Assembly (NCBI GenBank): GCA_902786975.1
Contig: CADAES010000006.1
Coordinates: 93,096 to 157,095, forward strand
DNA: 64,000 nt
Origin: an uncultured Ruminococcus sp.
GTDB lineage: Bacteria > Bacillota > Clostridia > Oscillospirales > Ruminococcaceae
Direction of reading: 5' to 3'
This document shows positions 51,144 to 60,959 of this stretch, in pieces. The notes beneath the pieces are model-generated. The model had not been told where the DNA came from. It ran no database searches and was given only the letters and a program-made list of their open reading frames with translations. The position numbers and the translations under genes are program-made. Within the stretch, counting starts at the first letter, position 1; each line of letters opens with the position of its first letter.

Positions 51144-52868
51144 TTATTTGATAGCGCCGAGCTTGCACATCTCGGTACAGATGCCGCAGCCAACGCACTG
51201 TGTATGGTCGATGACCGACTTGCCGTCGTGCATTGAAATTGCTGGACAGCCTATCTTGAGACACTGCTTGCAGCCGACGCACTTGTCGTTATCGACCTTC
51301 AGCGGCGGGTTGTGCTTAACGTATTTGAGCAGAGCGCACGGTCTGCGTGAGATTATAACGCTCGCTTCGTCCTTTGCAAGCTCCTCCTTGATAACGGCTT
51401 CCGTTTCAGCCATATGGTACGGGTCAACGACTCTTACGCTCTTGATGCCGATAGCGTGGCAGAGGTCAACGAGGTTCACCGCAGCGGCGGGGTCGCCTTT
51501 GAGGTTCTTGCCCGTTGTCGGGTTCTGCTGATGTCCTGTCATACCCGTAATGGAGTTGTCCAGGATTATGACTGTTGAATTTGTAGCGTTGTAAGCGACG
51601 TTCACAAGGCTGGTCATACCGCTGTGCATAAAGGTCGAATCGCCGATAACAGCGACCGAGTTCTTTTCAGCCTTTTCGCCCAGAGCCTTATTGAAGCCGT
51701 GCAGAGCCGATATGGAAGCGCCCATGCATATCGTGGAATCCATAGCGTTCAGCGGAGCTGTTGCGCCGAGGGTATAGCAGCCGATATCGCCCGAAACTGT
51801 AACGCCCAGCTTTTTGAGGCAGTAGAAAAGTCCTCTGTGCGGGCAGCCGGCGCACATTACAGGGGGTCTTACGGGAACGTTCTCTGCAAACGTATCGAAC
51901 TCGGGCTTAGTGCCGAGTATCTTTTCGGAAACGATAGTCTGCGATATCTCGCCGATGTATCCGAAAAGCTCCTTTCCGACAACGTCAACGCCGATGTTTT
52001 TGCAGTGGCTCTCGATTATGCCGTCAAGCTCCTCGATAACGTACACCTTGTCGCACTTTGCGGCAAAGTCCTTTATGAGCTTTGTCGGCATCGGGTTTAT
52101 CATACCCAGCTTCAGAAAGCTTGCCTTGTCGCCCAAAGCCTGCTTAGCGTACTCATAGCAGATACCTGCGGTGATGACACCTATCTTTGTGTCAGCCATT
52201 TCGACACGGTTGAGGTCGCTTGTCTCCGCAAACTCTGCGGCAGCCTTTAGCTTGTCCTCAACTATCGGGTGACGCTTGATAGCCTTTGCTGGCATCATAA
52301 CGTACTTGTCGATATTCTTTTCGTAAGGGATAAGGTCCTTTTCTACCCTGTCGCAAAGCTCGACAGCCGACTGGGAGTGTGAAACTCTTGTCGAAAGTCT
52401 GAGGATAACGGGGCAATCGAACTTTTCCGAAAGGTCGTAAGCCTTTTTCGCAAACTCCTTGCACTCCGCTGAATCCGAAGGCTCGACCATAAGCACCTTG
52501 GAGGCGATAGCGTGATGTCTTGAATCCTGCTCGTTCTGTGAGGAATGCATGCCCGGGTCGTCGGCAACTGCGACTACCATTCCGCCGGTAACGCCGGTAT
52601 AGCCTGCGGTGTAAAGCGGGTCGGCTGCAACGTTAAGACCGACATGCTTCATTGCGCAGAAGCTTCTCGCACCTGCGATAGACGCACCCAGAGCGACCTC
52701 CATAGCTACCTTTTCGTTGGGTGCCCATTCAGCATAGACCTCGTCATACTTAGCCAGCGTTTCGGTTATCTCCGTCGAGGGGGTTCCCGGATACGCTGAT
52801 GCGATGCGGCAGCCTGCTTCGTACAGACCCCTTGCGACCGCTTCATTTCCAAGCATAAGTTTTTTCAT
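51144..52868 (-). CDS. iorA: Indolepyruvate:ferredoxin oxidoreductase alpha subunit
   Basis: A 574-residue thiamine-diphosphate subunit. It has an N-terminal pyrimidine-binding domain (LMLGNEAVARGLYEAG, AYPGTPSTEITE), a middle domain, and the PP domain with CAGCPHRGLFY and GDIGCYTLG (ThDP/Mg region). The C-terminal pair of [4Fe-4S] motifs is CVGCKQCLKIGCP and CVGCGICTEMCK. The ATG at 52868 is preferred over 52889 by ribosome-site spacing. First gene of the ior-paaK-ACT operon, divergent from galK. Confidence 0.96.
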   Translation of the reverse strand: MKKLMLGNEAVARGLYEAGCRIASAYPGTPSTEITETLAKYDEVYAEWAPNEKVAMEVALGASIAGARSFCAMKHVGLNVAADPLYTAGYTGVTGGMVVAVADDPGMHSSQNEQDSRHHAIASKVLMVEPSDSAECKEFAKKAYDLSEKFDCPVILRLSTRVSHSQSAVELCDRVEKDLIPYEKNIDKYVMMPAKAIKRHPIVEDKLKAAAEFAETSDLNRVEMADTKIGVITAGICYEYAKQALGDKASFLKLGMINPMPTKLIKDFAAKCDKVYVIEELDGIIESHCKNIGVDVVGKELFGYIGEISQTIVSEKILGTKPEFDTFAENVPVRPPVMCAGCPHRGLFYCLKKLGVTVSGDIGCYTLGATAPLNAMDSTICMGASISALHGFNKALGEKAEKNSVAVIGDSTFMHSGMTSLVNVAYNATNSTVIILDNSITGMTGHQQNPTTGKNLKGDPAAAVNLVDLCHAIGIKSVRVVDPYHMAETEAVIKEELAKDEASVIISRRPCALLKYVKHNPPLKVDNDKCVGCKQCLKIGCPAISMHDGKSVIDHTQCVGCGICTEMCKLGAIK

Positions 52869-53104
52869 AATATGTATCTTTCCTTTCATTCGCCCTTACC
52901 CTACAAGGCGATAGTTTTCATTTTCAAAGGCGGCAGACATTAGTTGTGTGGTGCTGCCTTAATGATTATAGCACATTCACACGCAAATTGCAACAGGAAA
53001 TATCCTTTGAACGGCACATAAAACTTCAAATTAATAAAAAAATGCTTTTCTTTCGGAGGGGAACGTGGTATAATAGTGAAAATATGCAAAGGAGAATATC
53101 GTTT

Positions 53105-54352
53105 ATGCAAGAATATACACTCGCACAGGTGTTCGGCAAAAAGGCATGTGAAGCGCAGAAAAAGCGTTTTTGCAGTCTTGCCGCAGGCTTTGAAAAGACG
53201 TTCGGCGAAAAGCCGTCACGCTATTTCTCGGCTTCGGGAAGAACGGAGATATGCGGCAACCACACCGACCACAACAACGGCTGTGTGCTTGCGGCGGGCG
53301 TGAGCCTTGACTGTATAGCCGCTGTGCTCAAAACGGACGACGGCAGGATAACCTTTGCCTCGCAGGGCTACGAAACGGTCGTTATCGACACCGGCGACCT
53401 CGAAGCAAGGCAGTCGGAGCAGGGCATGTCTGCGGCGCTGATAAGAGGCGTTTGTGCGGGCTTTGCACAAAGAGGGCTGAAAGTCGGCGGATTCAGGGCA
53501 TACTGTATGTCCGATGTGCTTTCGGGCTCGGGGCTTTCGTCGTCTGCGGCGTTCGAGGTGCTTGTCGGGGATATCCTCGCAGGGCTTTACAACGCCTGTG
53601 AGCCGGACGATATCGAGATAGCAAAGATAAGCCAGTACGCCGAGAACGTGTATTTCGGCAAGCCCTCGGGGCTTATGGATCAGATGGCGTGCTCGGTGGG
53701 CGGGTTCATCTCGATAGATCTCAAAGACCCGAATGATCCTGTTGTAACGCCGCTCAAAGCTGATATAGCATCGCACGGATACGCCCTGTTCATCGTGGAC
53801 ACAAAGGGCGACCACGCCGACCTTACGCCCGACTATGCGGCTATACCCGCCGAAATGAAGGCTGTCGCAGGCGTGTTCGGAAAAAGCGTTCTCAGAGAGC
53901 TGAGCCGTGACGAGCTTATCGGAAGCAGTGCCGAGGTGCGCAGAAAATGCGGTGACAGAGCGTATCTGCGGGCATTGCATTTCTTTGACGAGAACGAGCG
54001 TGTGCGCACTATGACAAAGGCGCTCGGTGACGGAGATATCGGAAAATTCCTTGACACTGTCAACGAGTCGGGTATGTCGTCGATGTGCTGGCTGCAAAAC
54101 ATCTTCCCCTGTTCACAGCCGCAGAACCAAGGGCTTTCCACCGCACTTTACGCCGCAAAGAGAGTTCTCAGCGGCAAGGGTGCGTGCAGGGTGCACGGCG
54201 GAGGCTTTGCGGGAACGATACAGGCGTTCGTGCCGTATGAGCTTTCGGACAGCTTCATTTCGGAAATGCAAAGGCTGTTCGGCGAGGGCTGCTGCTACGA
54301 GCTTGACATAAGAAATGTCGGCGGAGCGGAGATAATACTTTCGGAGGACTGA
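53105..54352 (+). CDS. galK: Galactokinase-family GHMP kinase
   Basis: A 415-residue GHMP kinase. ATG 53105 has AAAGGAG ten bases upstream and TATAAT at 53069-53074. The ATP loop is VLSGSGLSSSAAFEVLVG, and the C-terminal GHMP motif is GACRVHGGGFAGTIQAFVP. The galactokinase signature near the N-terminus reads GRTEICGNHTDHNNG, where E. coli has GRVNLIGEHTDYNDG. The Glu-to-Asn change lies in the sugar pocket, but the variant recurs in Firmicutes GalK proteins. No other Leloir gene is adjacent. Galactose is the best guess. Confidence 0.87.
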   Translation: MQEYTLAQVFGKKACEAQKKRFCSLAAGFEKTFGEKPSRYFSASGRTEICGNHTDHNNGCVLAAGVSLDCIAAVLKTDDGRITFASQGYETVVIDTGDLEARQSEQGMSAALIRGVCAGFAQRGLKVGGFRAYCMSDVLSGSGLSSSAAFEVLVGDILAGLYNACEPDDIEIAKISQYAENVYFGKPSGLMDQMACSVGGFISIDLKDPNDPVVTPLKADIASHGYALFIVDTKGDHADLTPDYAAIPAEMKAVAGVFGKSVLRELSRDELIGSSAEVRRKCGDRAYLRALHFFDENERVRTMTKALGDGDIGKFLDTVNESGMSSMCWLQNIFPCSQPQNQGLSTALYAAKRVLSGKGACRVHGGGFAGTIQAFVPYELSDSFISEMQRLFGEGCCYELDIRNVGGAEIILSED

Positions 54353-54354
54353 CA

Positions 54355-54879
54355 ATGAGATTGTTTGCAAAAAAGGAGCTTCCCGTAAAGCTTGATTTTT
54401 CAGCCTGCGGGAAGATACTGATAAACGGGCTTCGCTTTTCGTTCAGCGTCGAAAGCTCGGGGAAGGAATCGTCAAAGGGCTTGTGCGTTTCCTTTTCGGG
54501 GGCAGCGATAGATTCGGGCGAGGTAACGTTCTCACAGCTTGAATACCTCGAAAACAAAAACGGAAAGATAATACCGCACAAAGCCGATATGCCGCTTGTG
54601 ACAAAGAACGACGGCAAGCGCATCTACCAAGCGAAATTCAGGAATATCCGCATTTCCGACGCTTCAAAGCGCATCGCAGACGGACAGACTATCGAGGACG
54701 CACTTTCAAGCATAATCAGAAACGATATCCAGTTCAAGGTCACACCGCACTACACGGGCGACGGCGAACCCGAGGTGATGCTCAACGTCTACCCTTACGA
54801 GAACGCCCTCACAGGCTCGTGTACACAGTGGCTGAAAGTCACCGCCGACCAGGACTGGTTTGAACACAATTTGAAATAA
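54355..54879 (+). CDS. Unknown soluble protein
   Basis: A 174-residue protein starting 2 bp after galK (GGAGGACTG provides the ribosome site within the galK end). It is predicted beta-rich and cytosolic, with no signal peptide or membrane segment. Readable features are KLDFSACGKILINGLRFSFSVE, a central KRIYQAKFRNIRISDASKRIA, and a C-terminal WLKVTADQDWFEHNLK. I do not recognise a family. Tight spacing suggests co-translation with galK, but no functional link is evident. Confidence 0.72.
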   Translation: MRLFAKKELPVKLDFSACGKILINGLRFSFSVESSGKESSKGLCVSFSGAAIDSGEVTFSQLEYLENKNGKIIPHKADMPLVTKNDGKRIYQAKFRNIRISDASKRIADGQTIEDALSSIIRNDIQFKVTPHYTGDGEPEVMLNVYPYENALTGSCTQWLKVTADQDWFEHNLK

Positions 54880-54891
54880 CGGGGTGGTAAT

Positions 54892-55479
54892 ATGCTTATT
54901 GCTTTTATAGGGGTACTGATGTTCGCATTTGCCATTTACCACGCAATAAGGTACATAAAAGGTTCGCACAAGCACCGCATAAAGCTTGTCAATATCGTGC
55001 TTATCGCTTTGGCAGCAGTATCGTTCGTGCTGCTGGAGGTCGATCAGAAGGCGATAGATTCAAAGCGTTCAAAGTACGAGGTCCACAGCGGAACGATACT
55101 CAGCGGTCTGGAATACAGAAAACAGGAGAACGGCTTCTGCTTTTTCCACGAGTCTGCGCTGTTTTCATCGGGCGAGTTCGTTATAAAGCAAAGCGATGCC
55201 GAGCTGCCGTGGATAAGCAGGATATACTCCCCTGTTGCGATATACTGCCGCAGCGATGCAGCTATAGGTTGGGAAACAATAGGCGGGAGGGTCTATGCGA
55301 GGTGGGACGACGTCGTACAGATAGTGCCCGATTACGCTTGGCTCTTTATCGCAGCAATGATATTTGCGGGGCTTATTCTTATAACGTTCGACGCTGTGAT
55401 GCTGCTTAGGTATCTTATCGTCAAAAAGGCAGAAGGAGGACAGATCCCCGATGAGGATGAGAAGGAAAAGAAATCTTGA
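54892..55479 (+). CDS. Unknown membrane protein
   Basis: A 195-residue protein. Two N-terminal helices (about 2-20 and 33-50, separated by a basic HKHRIK loop) are followed by an extracytoplasmic domain of about 95 residues and a C-terminal helix (about 155-178). The acidic/basic tail is EGGQIPDEDEKEKKS. It resembles DUF3592-like proteins in layout (TM, beta-rich loop, TM), but I cannot confirm this. The 3' end overlaps trmB by 29 bp. Confidence 0.7.
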   Translation: MLIAFIGVLMFAFAIYHAIRYIKGSHKHRIKLVNIVLIALAAVSFVLLEVDQKAIDSKRSKYEVHSGTILSGLEYRKQENGFCFFHESALFSSGEFVIKQSDAELPWISRIYSPVAIYCRSDAAIGWETIGGRVYARWDDVVQIVPDYAWLFIAAMIFAGLILITFDAVMLLRYLIVKKAEGGQIPDEDEKEKKS

Positions 55480-56119
55480 CGCAAGGCTTCAGGGCTGCGG
55501 CGACAGGATCATATATATGGACAGACATCAGAAGAATTTTCAGGACAAGAGCGAAAAGACGCTGCTTGACTATGAAAAGCTGTTTGGAAACGCCAACCCC
55601 GTTATACTTGAGATAGGCTGCGGCAAGGGGCAGTTCGCTATCGAGTTCGCAAAGCTGCACCCCGAGCTGAATGTGCTGGCTGTGGAAAAGTCCAGCAACG
55701 TTATCGTTGACGCTGCGGAAAGTGCGATAGAACAAGGCGTGCCTAATCTGTTTTTCCTGCGGGGAAATGCGGAGTATCTGGACTGCTTTATCCCCGAGAG
55801 GTCGGTCGGGCTGATATATCTGAATTTCAGCTGTCCGTTCCCCAAAAACACCTACGCCTCGCACAGGCTCACGCACAAGGGCTTTCTGGAGATATACAAG
55901 CGTCTTCTCACGCAGGACGGCGAGATACATCAGAAAACCGACAATATGCACTTTTTCGAGTTCTCGATAGAGCAGTTCACCGCTAACGGCTTCGGGCTTA
56001 AAAACGTCAGCCTCGACCTGCACAACAGCGGCTTTGAGGGCAACATTATGACCGAGTACGAAACAAGGTTCTCACAGATGGGTCTGCCGATATACAGGCT
56101 CGAAGCTTACCAAGTGTGA
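55451..56119 (+). CDS. trmB: tRNA (guanine-46-N7)-methyltransferase-like protein
   Basis: A 222-residue Rossmann methyltransferase of the TrmB family. It starts with the typical MRMRRKRNLDARL, and motif I is ILEIGCGKGQFAIEFAK. It has a VLAVEKSSNVI segment and ends in the TEYETRFSQMGLPIYRLEA signature. The family motif usually written NFPDPWPK is LNFSCPFPK here, losing the conserved Asp and Trp but keeping the frame and the following HRLTHKGFLEIY. Specificity should be checked, but TrmB is the best assignment. It overlaps the previous gene and precedes the trp T-box. Confidence 0.88.
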   Translation: MRMRRKRNLDARLQGCGDRIIYMDRHQKNFQDKSEKTLLDYEKLFGNANPVILEIGCGKGQFAIEFAKLHPELNVLAVEKSSNVIVDAAESAIEQGVPNLFFLRGNAEYLDCFIPERSVGLIYLNFSCPFPKNTYASHRLTHKGFLEIYKRLLTQDGEIHQKTDNMHFFEFSIEQFTANGFGLKNVSLDLHNSGFEGNIMTEYETRFSQMGLPIYRLEAYQV

Positions 56120-56147
56120 ACAATTTGTAAAAGTGAAAACAGAACGC

Positions 56148-56176
56148 TTGACTTTTGGTCTGTTAGGTGATACAAT
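56148..56176 (+). promoter_or_regulatory. Promoter of the trp operon
   Basis: TTGACT (56148-56153), a 17-bp spacer and TACAAT (56171-56176), directly upstream of the T-box leader. Confidence 0.75.
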
Positions 56177-56182
56177 TCAGAC

Positions 56183-56473
56183 AATTCAATAGGTTAAACC
56201 GTTGATGCGGAGATAACGGCAATAATGCCTTTACAGAGAGCCCGTGGTGCTGAGAGCGGGTGAGAAACAGGTTGTCAAATGGACCGCAGAGGGCGCAGTC
56301 AAATGAAATGCTTTTGCTTTCAGAGTATTCTGCGACGTCGCAGGCAGACGTTACAATGCCGGGGATATGATAGTATCCCGCTGAGTGTGCGGCTTTTGCC
56401 GCAAATCAAGGTGGCACCACGGATAATGGTTATTCGTCCTTGACAGATCAGTTGATCTGTCGGGGATTTTTTT
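56183..56473 (+). promoter_or_regulatory. T-box leader (tRNA-Trp responsive) of the trp operon
   Basis: Stem I begins ACAGAGAGCCCGTGG. A UGG specifier candidate lies at 56280-56282. The T-box AAGGTGGCACCACGG is at 56408-56422, with UGGC complementary to the GCCA end of tRNA-Trp. The intrinsic terminator (14-bp stem TCCTTGACAGATCA / TGATCTGTCGGGGA, then T7) is at 56437-56473. Uncharged tRNA-Trp should allow readthrough into trpE. Confidence 0.94.
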
Positions 56474-56507
56474 ATTGCCCCGCAGATCTGAAAGGCAGGT
56501 AATAAAA

Positions 56508-57965
56508 ATGAACATCTTTCCCGATATTCAAATGCTGAAGGAGCTTGCGCAAAGCGGAAAATACAGCATCGCACCGGTGAGCTGCGAGCTGCTTTCGGAC
56601 ATCTGCACGCCGATACAGGCTGTAAGAAAGCTGAAAAAGGTATCCTCTCACTGCTTTATGCTTGAATCCGCACAGAGCAGCGAAACGTGGGGGCGCTACA
56701 CTTTTCTCGGTCTTGACGCAAAAAGGCTCGTGACCTGCTCCGACGGCGAAGTGACCGTTGACGGTGAGCCGTATGGAAGCGACCCCAAGCAGGCTATAAG
56801 GGATATCCTCGCACAGTACAAAAGCCCGAGGCTCGACGGTCTTCCGACGTTCACGGGAGGACTTGTCGGATATTTCGGATTTGATTTCATAGGCTATTCC
56901 GAGCCGACGCTCAGGCAGCAGACAAACGACACCGAGCAGTTCAAGGACGTTGACCTTATGCTGTTTGACAAGGTGATAGCATTTGACAACGTAAGGCAGA
57001 AGCTGATACTGATAGTCAACATAAAGCTTGACGATGTTGACGGGAATTTCGCCGAGGCAAAGCGTGAGCTTGAAAGACTTGCGCAGCTCCTTGAAAGCGG
57101 AGAGGAGATACAAGAGCCTGCGGGCAGACTGCTCTCCCCCGTCAGCGGACTTTTCAGCAAGCAGGAGTTCTGCAAGATGGTCGAAAAGGCAAAGCGCCAT
57201 ATCTTCGAGGGCGACATCTTCCAGATAGTTCTTTCAAATAGGCTCAGTGCCGAGTTTGAAGGAAGCCTGCTCAACACATACAGGGTGCTGAGAACGATAA
57301 ACCCCTCACCGTATATGTTCTATTTCTGCGGAACGGACGTCGAGATAGCGGGCGCTTCTCCCGAGACTCTCGTAAAGCTCGAAGACGGCGTACTGCACAC
57401 ATTCCCTCTTGCGGGCACAAGACCCAGAGGCAAGACGAAAAAGCAGGACGAGGAGCTTGAAAAGGAGCTGCTCGCCGACGAAAAGGAGCTTGCCGAACAC
57501 AATATGCTCGTTGACCTTGGGCGCAACGACCTCGGAAAGATAAGCAGGTTCGGCTCGGTTCAGGTCGAAAAGCTGCGGTGCATAGAACGCTTCTCACACG
57601 TTATGCACATCGGCTCAACTGTCAGAGGCGAGATAAGAGACGACTGCGATGCGCTGGACGCCGTGAGCGCAGTGCTCCCCGCAGGTACACTTTCGGGTGC
57701 GCCGAAGATAAGAGCCTGTGAGCTTATCGCAGAGCTTGAAAACAACAAGCGCGGCATCTACGGCGGTGCGGTCGGGTACATCGACTTTACGGGGAACCTT
57801 GACACCTGTATCGCCATAAGGATAGCCTACAAGAAAAACGGCAGGGTCTTTGTGAGAAGCGGTGCGGGCATCGTGGCAGACTCGGTCGCACAGAATGAAT
57901 ACAACGAATGCATAAACAAAGCCGCCGCTGTTGTTGATGCGCTTAAAACGGCGCAGGAACTGTGA
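56508..57965 (+). CDS. trpE: Anthranilate synthase component I
   Basis: A 485-residue chorismate-using enzyme. The start at 56508 has an AGG site eight bases upstream; the open frame back into the terminator is not used. The N-terminal LESAQSSETWGRYTFLGLD segment carries the Trp-feedback element. Catalytic-core motifs are GDIFQIVLSNR, GASPETLVKLEDG, TFPLAGTRPRGKT, EKELLADEKELAEHNMLVDLGRNDLG and AVLPAGTLSGAPK. It pairs with the separate glutaminase subunit TrpG encoded 8 bp downstream. First structural gene under the Trp T-box. Confidence 0.97.
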   Translation: MNIFPDIQMLKELAQSGKYSIAPVSCELLSDICTPIQAVRKLKKVSSHCFMLESAQSSETWGRYTFLGLDAKRLVTCSDGEVTVDGEPYGSDPKQAIRDILAQYKSPRLDGLPTFTGGLVGYFGFDFIGYSEPTLRQQTNDTEQFKDVDLMLFDKVIAFDNVRQKLILIVNIKLDDVDGNFAEAKRELERLAQLLESGEEIQEPAGRLLSPVSGLFSKQEFCKMVEKAKRHIFEGDIFQIVLSNRLSAEFEGSLLNTYRVLRTINPSPYMFYFCGTDVEIAGASPETLVKLEDGVLHTFPLAGTRPRGKTKKQDEELEKELLADEKELAEHNMLVDLGRNDLGKISRFGSVQVEKLRCIERFSHVMHIGSTVRGEIRDDCDALDAVSAVLPAGTLSGAPKIRACELIAELENNKRGIYGGAVGYIDFTGNLDTCIAIRIAYKKNGRVFVRSGAGIVADSVAQNEYNECINKAAAVVDALKTAQEL

Positions 57966-57973
57966 GGTGCGAG

Positions 57974-58540
57974 ATGATACTTCTTATAGATAATTACGAC
58001 AGCTTTTCATACAACCTGTATCAGATGATAGGTGAGCTGAACAGCGATATCAGGGTGATACGAAACGACGAGATGACGGTCGCTGAGATAAGGGCGCTTG
58101 GCCCTGAAAAAATAATAATCTCGCCCGGTCCCGGCAGACCCTGCGATGCAGGCATCATCGTAGAGGCGGCGGGAAGCATCTGCAAAGAGATACCGACGCT
58201 GGGCGTGTGCCTCGGACATCAGGCGATATGCGAGGCTTACGGAGCAAAGATAGTACACGCAAAGAAGCTTATGCACGGCAAGCAGTCAAGGATCAGCATC
58301 AAAGCCGACTCGCCGATATTCAAGGGGCTTGGCAGCGAGCTTGACGTCGCAAGATACCACTCGCTCGCAGCAGATGTACAGACCGTTCCCGACTGCCTGG
58401 AGGTCACCGCCGTTACGGACGACGCAGAGATTATGGCAGTACAGCACAGACAGTACAGGATCTACGGTGTGCAGTTCCACCCCGAGTCGATACTTACACC
58501 ACAGGGAAAACATATTTTGAAAAATTTTATTGAAATTTAA
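57974..58540 (+). CDS. trpG: Anthranilate synthase component II (glutamine amidotransferase)
   Basis: A 188-residue class I amidotransferase. It has the catalytic Cys in [10 protein letters not shown], His and Glu in QFHPESI near the C-terminus, and ISPGPGRP upstream. The start at 57974 ([15 protein letters not shown]) is chosen over the in-frame codon at 57962 because of its GAGGTG site. It supplies ammonia to TrpE. It is a stand-alone subunit, not fused to TrpD. Confidence 0.96.
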   Translation: MILLIDNYDSFSYNLYQMIGELNSDIRVIRNDEMTVAEIRALGPEKIIISPGPGRPCDAGIIVEAAGSICKEIPTLGVCLGHQAICEAYGAKIVHAKKLMHGKQSRISIKADSPIFKGLGSELDVARYHSLAADVQTVPDCLEVTAVTDDAEIMAVQHRQYRIYGVQFHPESILTPQGKHILKNFIEI

Positions 58541-58553
58541 GGAGAAATGCGTT

Positions 58554-59570
58554 ATGATCAAAGAAGCTATAGTTAAAATAGTAAATAAGCAGGACCTCAC
58601 ATACGACGAGGCATATTCGGTAATGAACGAGATAATGAGCGGCGAGACCACGCCCACACAGAACGCTGCGTTTCTTGCATCGCTTTCCACAAAAAGCGCA
58701 AGGGCGGAGACCACAAACGAGATAGCAGGCTGTGCCGCTGCGATGAGAGACCATGCAACAAAAGTGCAAACCGATTTCGATGTGTTTGAGATAGTCGGAA
58801 CGGGCGGCGACAACGCACACAGCTTCAATATTTCGACCACCTCTGCGCTCGTTGCGGCAGCTGGCGGAATGAAGGTCGCAAAGCACGGCAACAGAGCCGC
58901 TTCGTCAGCCTGCGGTACGGCGGACTGCCTTGAAGCGCTCGGCGTGAATATCGAGCAGAGTCCCGAAAAGTGCAGAGAGCTTCTTGACAAGGTGGGTATG
59001 TGCTTCTTCTTCGCACAGAAATACCACTCCTCCATGAAGTATGTCGGCGCTATCCGCAAGGAGCTGGGCTTCCGCACCGTTTTCAATATCCTTGGACCTC
59101 TCACCAACCCCGCAAGCCCGAAGATGCAGCTGCTCGGCGTTTACGACGACTATCTTGTAGAGCCGCTTGCACAGGTGCTCATCGAGCTTGGCGTACAGCG
59201 TGGAATGGTCGTTTACGGAAAAGACAAGCTCGACGAGATATCGCTGAGCGCACCGACACATATCTGCGAGATAAAGGACGGCTGGTTCAAGTCCTACACC
59301 ATAACACCCGAGCAGTTTGGCTTTGAAAGCTGCACAAAGGACGACCTCAAGGGCGGCACGCCTGCTGAAAACGCACAGATAACCCGTGACATTCTCGGCG
59401 GCGCAAAGGATCACAAGAGAAATGCCGTTCTTCTCAACGCAGGAGCTTCGCTGTACATCGGCGCAAAGGCTGAAAGCTTTGAACAGGGCGTGAAGCTCGC
59501 TGCGGAGATAATCGACTCGGGCAAGGCACTTGAAACACTTGAAAAACTTATCGAGGTAAGCAACGCATGA
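58554..59570 (+). CDS. trpD: Anthranilate phosphoribosyltransferase
   Basis: A 338-residue TrpD. The glycine-rich PRPP loop [14 protein letters not shown], the [21 protein letters not shown] anthranilate-binding segment and the [10 protein letters not shown] motif are intact. Start 58554 with AAGGAG upstream. It overlaps trpC by ATGA. Transfers the phosphoribosyl group of PRPP to anthranilate. Confidence 0.97.
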   Translation: MIKEAIVKIVNKQDLTYDEAYSVMNEIMSGETTPTQNAAFLASLSTKSARAETTNEIAGCAAAMRDHATKVQTDFDVFEIVGTGGDNAHSFNISTTSALVAAAGGMKVAKHGNRAASSACGTADCLEALGVNIEQSPEKCRELLDKVGMCFFFAQKYHSSMKYVGAIRKELGFRTVFNILGPLTNPASPKMQLLGVYDDYLVEPLAQVLIELGVQRGMVVYGKDKLDEISLSAPTHICEIKDGWFKSYTITPEQFGFESCTKDDLKGGTPAENAQITRDILGGAKDHKRNAVLLNAGASLYIGAKAESFEQGVKLAAEIIDSGKALETLEKLIEVSNA

Positions 59571-60352
59571 GTATTCTTGACGAGCTTGCGGACTACGCAA
59601 GGCAGCGTGTACATCTTAATAAACAGGCATTCAGCGAGCAGGACATAAAGGCTCGTGCGCTCGCACTCCCCAAAGGTAGCTTTGAATTTGAACAGGCGCT
59701 TTCAAAGGGCGGCATCTCGTTCATCTGCGAGTGCAAAAAAGCAAGCCCCTCAAAGGGCATCATCGCACAGGATTTTGACTGCGTCGGCATAGCCGAGGAA
59801 TACGAAAAAGCTGGTGCAGACTGTATCTCGGTGCTGACCGAGCCAAAATGGTTCCTCGGGTCGGACGAGTATTTGAAACAGACCGCAAAAGCCGTGTCTG
59901 TGCCCTGTCTGCGCAAGGATTTCACCGTTGACGAATATATGATATACGAGGCAAAGCTGCTCGGCGCAAAGGCTGTGCTGCTGATATGCTCGATACTCCC
60001 CAAGGAAGATATCAGAAGGTATATCGGCATTTGCGACACGCTTGGCATAAGCGCACTTGTCGAGACGCACGACCGTGACGAGATAGCCTGTGCGGTAGAC
60101 TGCGGCGCAAGGATCATCGGCGTAAACAACCGTGACTTAAAGGATTTCTCGGTGGACATAAGCAACAGCGCAAGACTGCGTGAGCTTGTGCCGAACGACG
60201 TGCTGTTCGTTGCGGAAAGCGGCATAAAGACCCCGCAGGACGTTGAAGCGCTCAGACAGGCAGGCGCAGACGCCGTGCTCGTCGGAGAAACGCTGATGAG
60301 AGCTGCCGACAAGAAAGCTATGCTCGCTCAGCTACGGGGTGAAGAACAATGA
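59567..60352 (+). CDS. trpC: Indole-3-glycerol-phosphate synthase
   Basis: A 261-residue TIM barrel. Catalytic residues lie in [12 protein letters not shown] (Glu and Lys), [31 protein letters not shown] (Lys), and the phosphate site [12 protein letters not shown] with [11 protein letters not shown] overlap with trpD and with trpF. Stand-alone, not fused to TrpF. Confidence 0.97.
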   Translation: MSILDELADYARQRVHLNKQAFSEQDIKARALALPKGSFEFEQALSKGGISFICECKKASPSKGIIAQDFDCVGIAEEYEKAGADCISVLTEPKWFLGSDEYLKQTAKAVSVPCLRKDFTVDEYMIYEAKLLGAKAVLLICSILPKEDIRRYIGICDTLGISALVETHDRDEIACAVDCGARIIGVNNRDLKDFSVDISNSARLRELVPNDVLFVAESGIKTPQDVEALRQAGADAVLVGETLMRAADKKAMLAQLRGEEQ

Positions 60353-60957
60353 CAGGGATAAAGCTTTGCGGAATGATGCAGCCAAAGGACGTTATCGCAG
60401 CTTGCGAGCTGGGTGCGGACTACATCGGGTTCGTGCTTTCGGACGGGTTCAGACGCTCTGTCGGACTCGGGACATTCTGTGAGCTGGCAGGCTATGCGGA
60501 CGATTACAGCGCAGGTATAAAAAAGGTCGGCGTATTCGTCAACGAGCCGATAGAGGGAATAACGCAGTACTACGCCGAGATGCTCGACCTTATACAGCTT
60601 CACGGCAAAGAGGACAACGGTTATATCACAAGGCTCAGGGAGCTGACTGGCAAGCCGATAATCAAGGCGTTCACTGTCCGCACCGGCGAGGATATCAAAG
60701 CGGCGGTGCAAAGCAAGGCTGACTATGTTCTTCTGGACTCGGGAACGGGTACGGGAAAAACGTTTGACCACTCGCTGATAGAGGATATCGACAGACCGTT
60801 TTTCCTTGCGGGAGGACTGACTGCCGAAAACGTCGGCGATGCGATAGAGGCTTTTCACCCGTTCGCCGTCGATGCAAGCAGCAGTCTTGAAACGGACGGA
60901 AATAAGGATAAAAACAAAATGGCAGCATTCGTCGCTGCCGTGAGAAAGGAAAGATAA
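60349..60957 (+). CDS. trpF: Phosphoribosylanthranilate isomerase
   Basis: A 202-residue TIM barrel performing the Amadori rearrangement of PRA to CdRP. The N-terminal [14 protein letters not shown] carries the catalytic Cys. LIQLHGKED and the C-terminal [12 protein letters not shown] with [11 protein letters not shown] form the active and phosphate sites. The usual catalytic Asp lies in [23 protein letters not shown] overlap with trpC; 2 bp before trpB. Confidence 0.95.
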   Translation: MTGIKLCGMMQPKDVIAACELGADYIGFVLSDGFRRSVGLGTFCELAGYADDYSAGIKKVGVFVNEPIEGITQYYAEMLDLIQLHGKEDNGYITRLRELTGKPIIKAFTVRTGEDIKAAVQSKADYVLLDSGTGTGKTFDHSLIEDIDRPFFLAGGLTAENVGDAIEAFHPFAVDASSSLETDGNKDKNKMAAFVAAVRKER

Positions 60958-60959
60958 TA

